Shown here: positions 61,783-64,000 of the stretch, one piece after another
Numbering within the stretch: position 1 is the stretch's first letter
Layout of the letters: the number at the start of each line of letters is the position of its first letter
Origin: JACVRN01 sp036389255
Lineage (GTDB): Bacteria > Acidobacteriota > Blastocatellia > Pyrinomonadales > Pyrinomonadaceae
Direction: 5' to 3'
DNA length: 64,000 bases
Assembly (NCBI GenBank): GCA_036389255.1
Contig: DASVQI010000004.1
Span: forward strand, 1 to 64,000
Made by a program: the position numbers and the translations under genes
Notes under the pieces: generated by a model
Database searches by the model: none
The model's input: the letters and a program-made list of their open reading frames with translations, nothing else
Told to the model about the DNA's origin: nothing

Positions 61783-62832
61783 ATGAGTGAAATGAAGACC
61801 TTTCGAAGACGCGCTCTGTTAGTAAAACTCTCTTTCTCAACGCTCTTCATTCTCTCGCTCTGCTTTACGCAAGGCGTCACGGAAGCTCGCGCAGACAAGA
61901 AGCCCGCCTACGGCCGCATCAACGTCTCCACGACTCCGGGCGGCTACCCGCTTCTGATTGACGGCAAGCCCGCAGGCGAAACCACAGTTCAGGCCCGTCT
62001 GCTTGACCTTCCGCCGGGGCCGCACACGGTCGAGATAGTATTCCCGAACGGCAATCGCTGGGTGCGAGAGTTCAACGTAGTGGCCGGACGACAGAACTGC
62101 ATAGCGCTTAATTACAGAGCGCGTGCCGTGGTTGCTCCTGCTGTGCCCTGCCCGTATCCCGTGAACGTCTCCGCGCCTTCATCCGTGAACGAAGGCGACA
62201 CCATTACGTTCGCATCTGATGTCTCTTATTCCGGCAGCTCCGCGCTGAACTACACATGGACTGTCAGCCCGCCTTCGGCTCGCATCATAAGCGGCGCAGG
62301 CACGCCGACCATCACGGTTGACACCACGGGCTTAGGCAAACAGAACGTGACGGCCATACTCGTAGTTGATGACGGCTCAGGTGAAGCTACCTGCCGACAG
62401 ACGGCTCAGGCTGTGACCAACATCATAGGCGTCACTCCGCCGCCGGTCGTGGCCCGCAAGTTCGACGAGTTCCCGTCCATCGCTTACGATGACGACAAGG
62501 CTCGTCTGGACAATCTGGCTATAGAGTTGCAGAACAATCCGGATGCTCAAGCCTACATCATCACCTATAGCGGACGCGCCAGCCGCGCGGGTCAGGCCGG
62601 GCGACTCTCCGAGCGCGCACGCTCCTATCTGACGCAGCAGCGCGGTCTTGACCCGGGCCGTCTGACCATAGTAGATGGCGGGTACCGCGACGTTGACACT
62701 TATGAGATGTGGGTAGTGCCGCAGGGAGCGCAAGCGCCGCAGCCGAGCCCGACCGTCTCTCCGAGCGAAGCGCGGCCGGGGCCGGACACGACCACGACTC
62801 CACGCCGCTCGCGCAGGAGCCGTAGAAGATAA
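61783..62832 (+). CDS. PEGA/PKD/OmpA-like secreted protein
   Basis: 349 residues. Signal peptide LLVKLSFSTLFILSLCFTQG. PEGA-type domain ~43-110 (GRINVSTTPGGYPLLIDGKP). PKD-like beta-sandwich ~125-215 (NYTWTVSPPSARIISGAGTP, VTAILVVDDGSG). OmpA-like C-terminal domain ~225-310 (LDNLAIELQNNPDAQAYIIT, AGRLSERARSYLTQQRGLD). Pro/Ser/Arg-rich tail. Probably periplasmic, contacting peptidoglycan. Eight nt separate it from the PEP-CTERM gene, so the two are co-transcribed and may act together at the envelope. Confidence 0.82.
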   Translation: MSEMKTFRRRALLVKLSFSTLFILSLCFTQGVTEARADKKPAYGRINVSTTPGGYPLLIDGKPAGETTVQARLLDLPPGPHTVEIVFPNGNRWVREFNVVAGRQNCIALNYRARAVVAPAVPCPYPVNVSAPSSVNEGDTITFASDVSYSGSSALNYTWTVSPPSARIISGAGTPTITVDTTGLGKQNVTAILVVDDGSGEATCRQTAQAVTNIIGVTPPPVVARKFDEFPSIAYDDDKARLDNLAIELQNNPDAQAYIITYSGRASRAGQAGRLSERARSYLTQQRGLDPGRLTIVDGGYRDVDTYEMWVVPQGAQAPQPSPTVSPSEARPGPDTTTTPRRSRRSRRR

Positions 62833-62846
62833 GCGTAGTGACGAGT

Positions 62847-62909
62847 GATGAGTGACAGGTGACCAGATAAAAGCTTCTTGCTTGTCGCCTGTCACTCATC
62901 GCTTTTTTT
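62847..62909 (+). terminator. GTGAC-repeat palindromic terminator
   Basis: 17-bp arms GATGAGTGACAGGTGAC (62847-62863) / GTCGCCTGTCACTCATC (62884-62900, one G-U pair), loop with AAAAGCTTCTT, then GCTTTTTTTA. About 15 nt after the stop codon. The best formed member of the family with 35608 and 44900. Confidence 0.85.
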
Positions 62910-62959
62910 ATTCCCCCTTGAGCATTTCCACTTGAAGCTGTTGAAGGAGGCTTTGCTTT

Positions 62960-63127
62960 ATGGCTGATGATAATGGAGGCGGGGGCGGCAGCGCCGGAGT
63001 AGTCGCGGTGGTCGCCATCTTCGTGATTGTCGTCTTGATACTGCTCTACATGTTTGGCGGGCGTCTGATGGGCGGCGGCGGCACCAAGACTGACATCAAC
63101 GTGACTGCACCCGCGCCGTCCAAGTAA
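62960..63127 (+). CDS. 55-residue single-pass membrane protein
   Basis: MADDNGGGGGSAG, then a helix VVAVVAIFVIVVLILLYMFG, a Gly-rich turn and a polar tail (TKTDINVTAPAPSK). AAGGAGG lies 9 nt before the ATG, which makes this a confident gene despite its size. No family known. It has its own terminator (63162-63205), so it may be transcribed alone. Confidence 0.82.
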   Translation: MADDNGGGGGSAGVVAVVAIFVIVVLILLYMFGGRLMGGGGTKTDINVTAPAPSK

Positions 63128-63161
63128 GATATTCACCCGAGACGGAACAGAAAGCTTTTTA

Positions 63162-63205
63162 GGAAAAGAGGGGCGTCCCCCGAGCGGCGCTCCTCTTTTC
63201 CTTTT
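63162..63205 (+). terminator. Intrinsic terminator after the small membrane protein
   Basis: 14-bp stem GGAAAAGAGGGGCG / CGCTCCTCTTTTCC (one G-U pair), 12-nt loop, then TTTT. Confidence 0.85.
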
Positions 63206-63262
63206 CGGCGCGCGGCTGCTACCATTAGCTTTTCCGAAAGACGACGATAAAGGATAGAGAGA

Positions 63263-64000
63263 GTGTCAGCACCGAACATAGAGACAATCGTGAGCCTAGC
63301 CAAGAGGCGCGGCTTTGTTTTTCCTTCATCCGAGATTTACGGCGGGCTCGGCTCCGCGTGGGACTACGGCCCACTGGGCGTCGAGTTGTCGAACAACGTC
63401 AAGCAGTCATGGTGGCGCTGGCTGGTCTACAACCGCGAAGACATAGAAGGCGTTGATTCGTCCATCATACTGAACCGGCTGGTCTGGAAATACTCCGGGC
63501 ACGAAGCCACCTTCCACGACCTGCTGGTAGATTGCCGCGAGTGCAAGGAGCGAATTCGCGCGGACAAGCTTGACCTGCCTGCGGGCGTCTCTTCCATACA
63601 CGAGGCGATTGAAAAACGCCTCATCAAGTGTCCCAACTGCGGCGAGACAAATCTGACTCCGCCGCGCCAGTTCAACACCATGCTGCGCACAACCTTGGGC
63701 GCAGCCGCAGAAGAGGACGACCCTACGGCGCTGGCTTATCTACGGCCCGAAACGGCTCAGGGCATCTTCATAAACTTTCTCAACGTACAGCAGACCATGA
63801 GGCGGAAGCTGCCCTTCGGCATAGCGCAGATAGGCAAGGCTTTTCGCAACGAGATTACGCCCGGCAACTTCATCCTGCGCACGCGTGAGTTTGAGCAGAT
63901 GGAGCTGGAATATTTCGTCAGGCCGGACGACGAGCATTCCAAGCTTGTTGACTACTGGGTCGAGCAGTACGTTGATTGGTACACCAGCTTGGGACTCAGC
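63263..64000 (+). CDS. glyS: Glycine--tRNA ligase, dimeric type (3' partial)
   Basis: 246 residues are visible from a GTG with AAGGA ~10 nt upstream; the gene runs off the window. SLAKRRGFVFPSSEIYGGLG and WDYGPLGVELSNN are the standard start of the alpha2 GlyRS. A Cys pair at DCRECKERI and another at KCPNCGE could bind zinc. Motif 2 is FRNEITPGNFILRTREFEQM. Charges tRNA-Gly in the cytoplasm. This is the Thermus/eukaryote-type enzyme, not the alpha2beta2 form of E. coli. Confidence 0.95.
   Translation, partial: MSAPNIETIVSLAKRRGFVFPSSEIYGGLGSAWDYGPLGVELSNNVKQSWWRWLVYNREDIEGVDSSIILNRLVWKYSGHEATFHDLLVDCRECKERIRADKLDLPAGVSSIHEAIEKRLIKCPNCGETNLTPPRQFNTMLRTTLGAAAEEDDPTALAYLRPETAQGIFINFLNVQQTMRRKLPFGIAQIGKAFRNEITPGNFILRTREFEQMELEYFVRPDDEHSKLVDYWVEQYVDWYTSLGLS

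Overview
The window looks like chromosomal DNA of a GC-rich Gram-negative bacterium, most likely an acidobacterium (Blastocatellia or Pyrinomonadaceae-like). Pointers are an EpsH-type exosortase with PEP-CTERM substrates, a protein ending in a TIGR03437-type C-terminal domain (familiar from Solibacter and relatives), long Pro-Thr linkers, abundant palindromic intergenic repeats, and an ordinary bacterial housekeeping set. The phylum call is inference from remembered families. I see no phage, transposase, CRISPR array, rRNA or tRNA.

Region 1 (1-36735) is one very long exopolysaccharide and exosortase locus, almost entirely on the + strand. It starts inside a malectin-domain secreted protein. 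It then carries one GT2 and four GT4 glycosyltransferases, three AsnB-type amidotransferases, a heparinase II/III-like protein, a GDP-mannose 6-dehydrogenase (AlgD type), a DUF218 protein and a methyltransferase. Next come two secreted beta-helix proteins around a divergent PEP-CTERM gene, the exosortase, EpsI, a TPR lipoprotein (PrsT type), a Wzz-like chain-length protein, an ExeA-like ATPase, a BY-kinase-like ATPase, the initiating sugar-phosphate transferase, a Wza-type export protein and a YCF48-like protein. Together these would assemble, modify, export and anchor a probably uronate- or uronamide-containing polymer. No Wzx flippase or Wzy polymerase is visible here.

The most striking regulatory element is a leader of roughly 680 nt (about 21400-22075) with a near-consensus promoter and two cyclic-di-GMP-I (GEMM) riboswitches about 400 nt apart. 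It lies in front of the large beta-helix/malectin protein. Both aptamers keep the ligand-contacting G, A and C positions, so a secreted matrix protein appears to be under direct second-messenger RNA control inside an exosortase locus.

Region 2 (36736-50529) holds a 231-bp array of eleven 21-bp degenerate repeats, then lysS flanked by two related palindromic repeats, a heptose-phosphate adenylyltransferase, mfd, a SurA-like isomerase, an S4 protein, an MreB homologue behind a good sigma-54 promoter match, several unknown proteins, a Dus tRNA-dihydrouridine synthase and a 48-residue metallothionein-like protein.

Region 3 (50555-57616) is on the minus strand: an L,D-transpeptidase with a coupled small membrane protein, a VanY-like and a PBP4-like D,D-carboxypeptidase, a type II NADH dehydrogenase, a 35-residue membrane peptide, and a TerC protein behind a yybP-ykoY manganese riboswitch with its own promoter and terminator.

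Region 4 (57694-64000) is rpsO, pnp, a second PEP-CTERM protein with a long structured leader, a PEGA/PKD/OmpA-like protein, a 55-residue membrane protein and the start of glyS. Several genes end in long palindromes built from a GTGAC-rich repeat that look like repeat-derived terminators.
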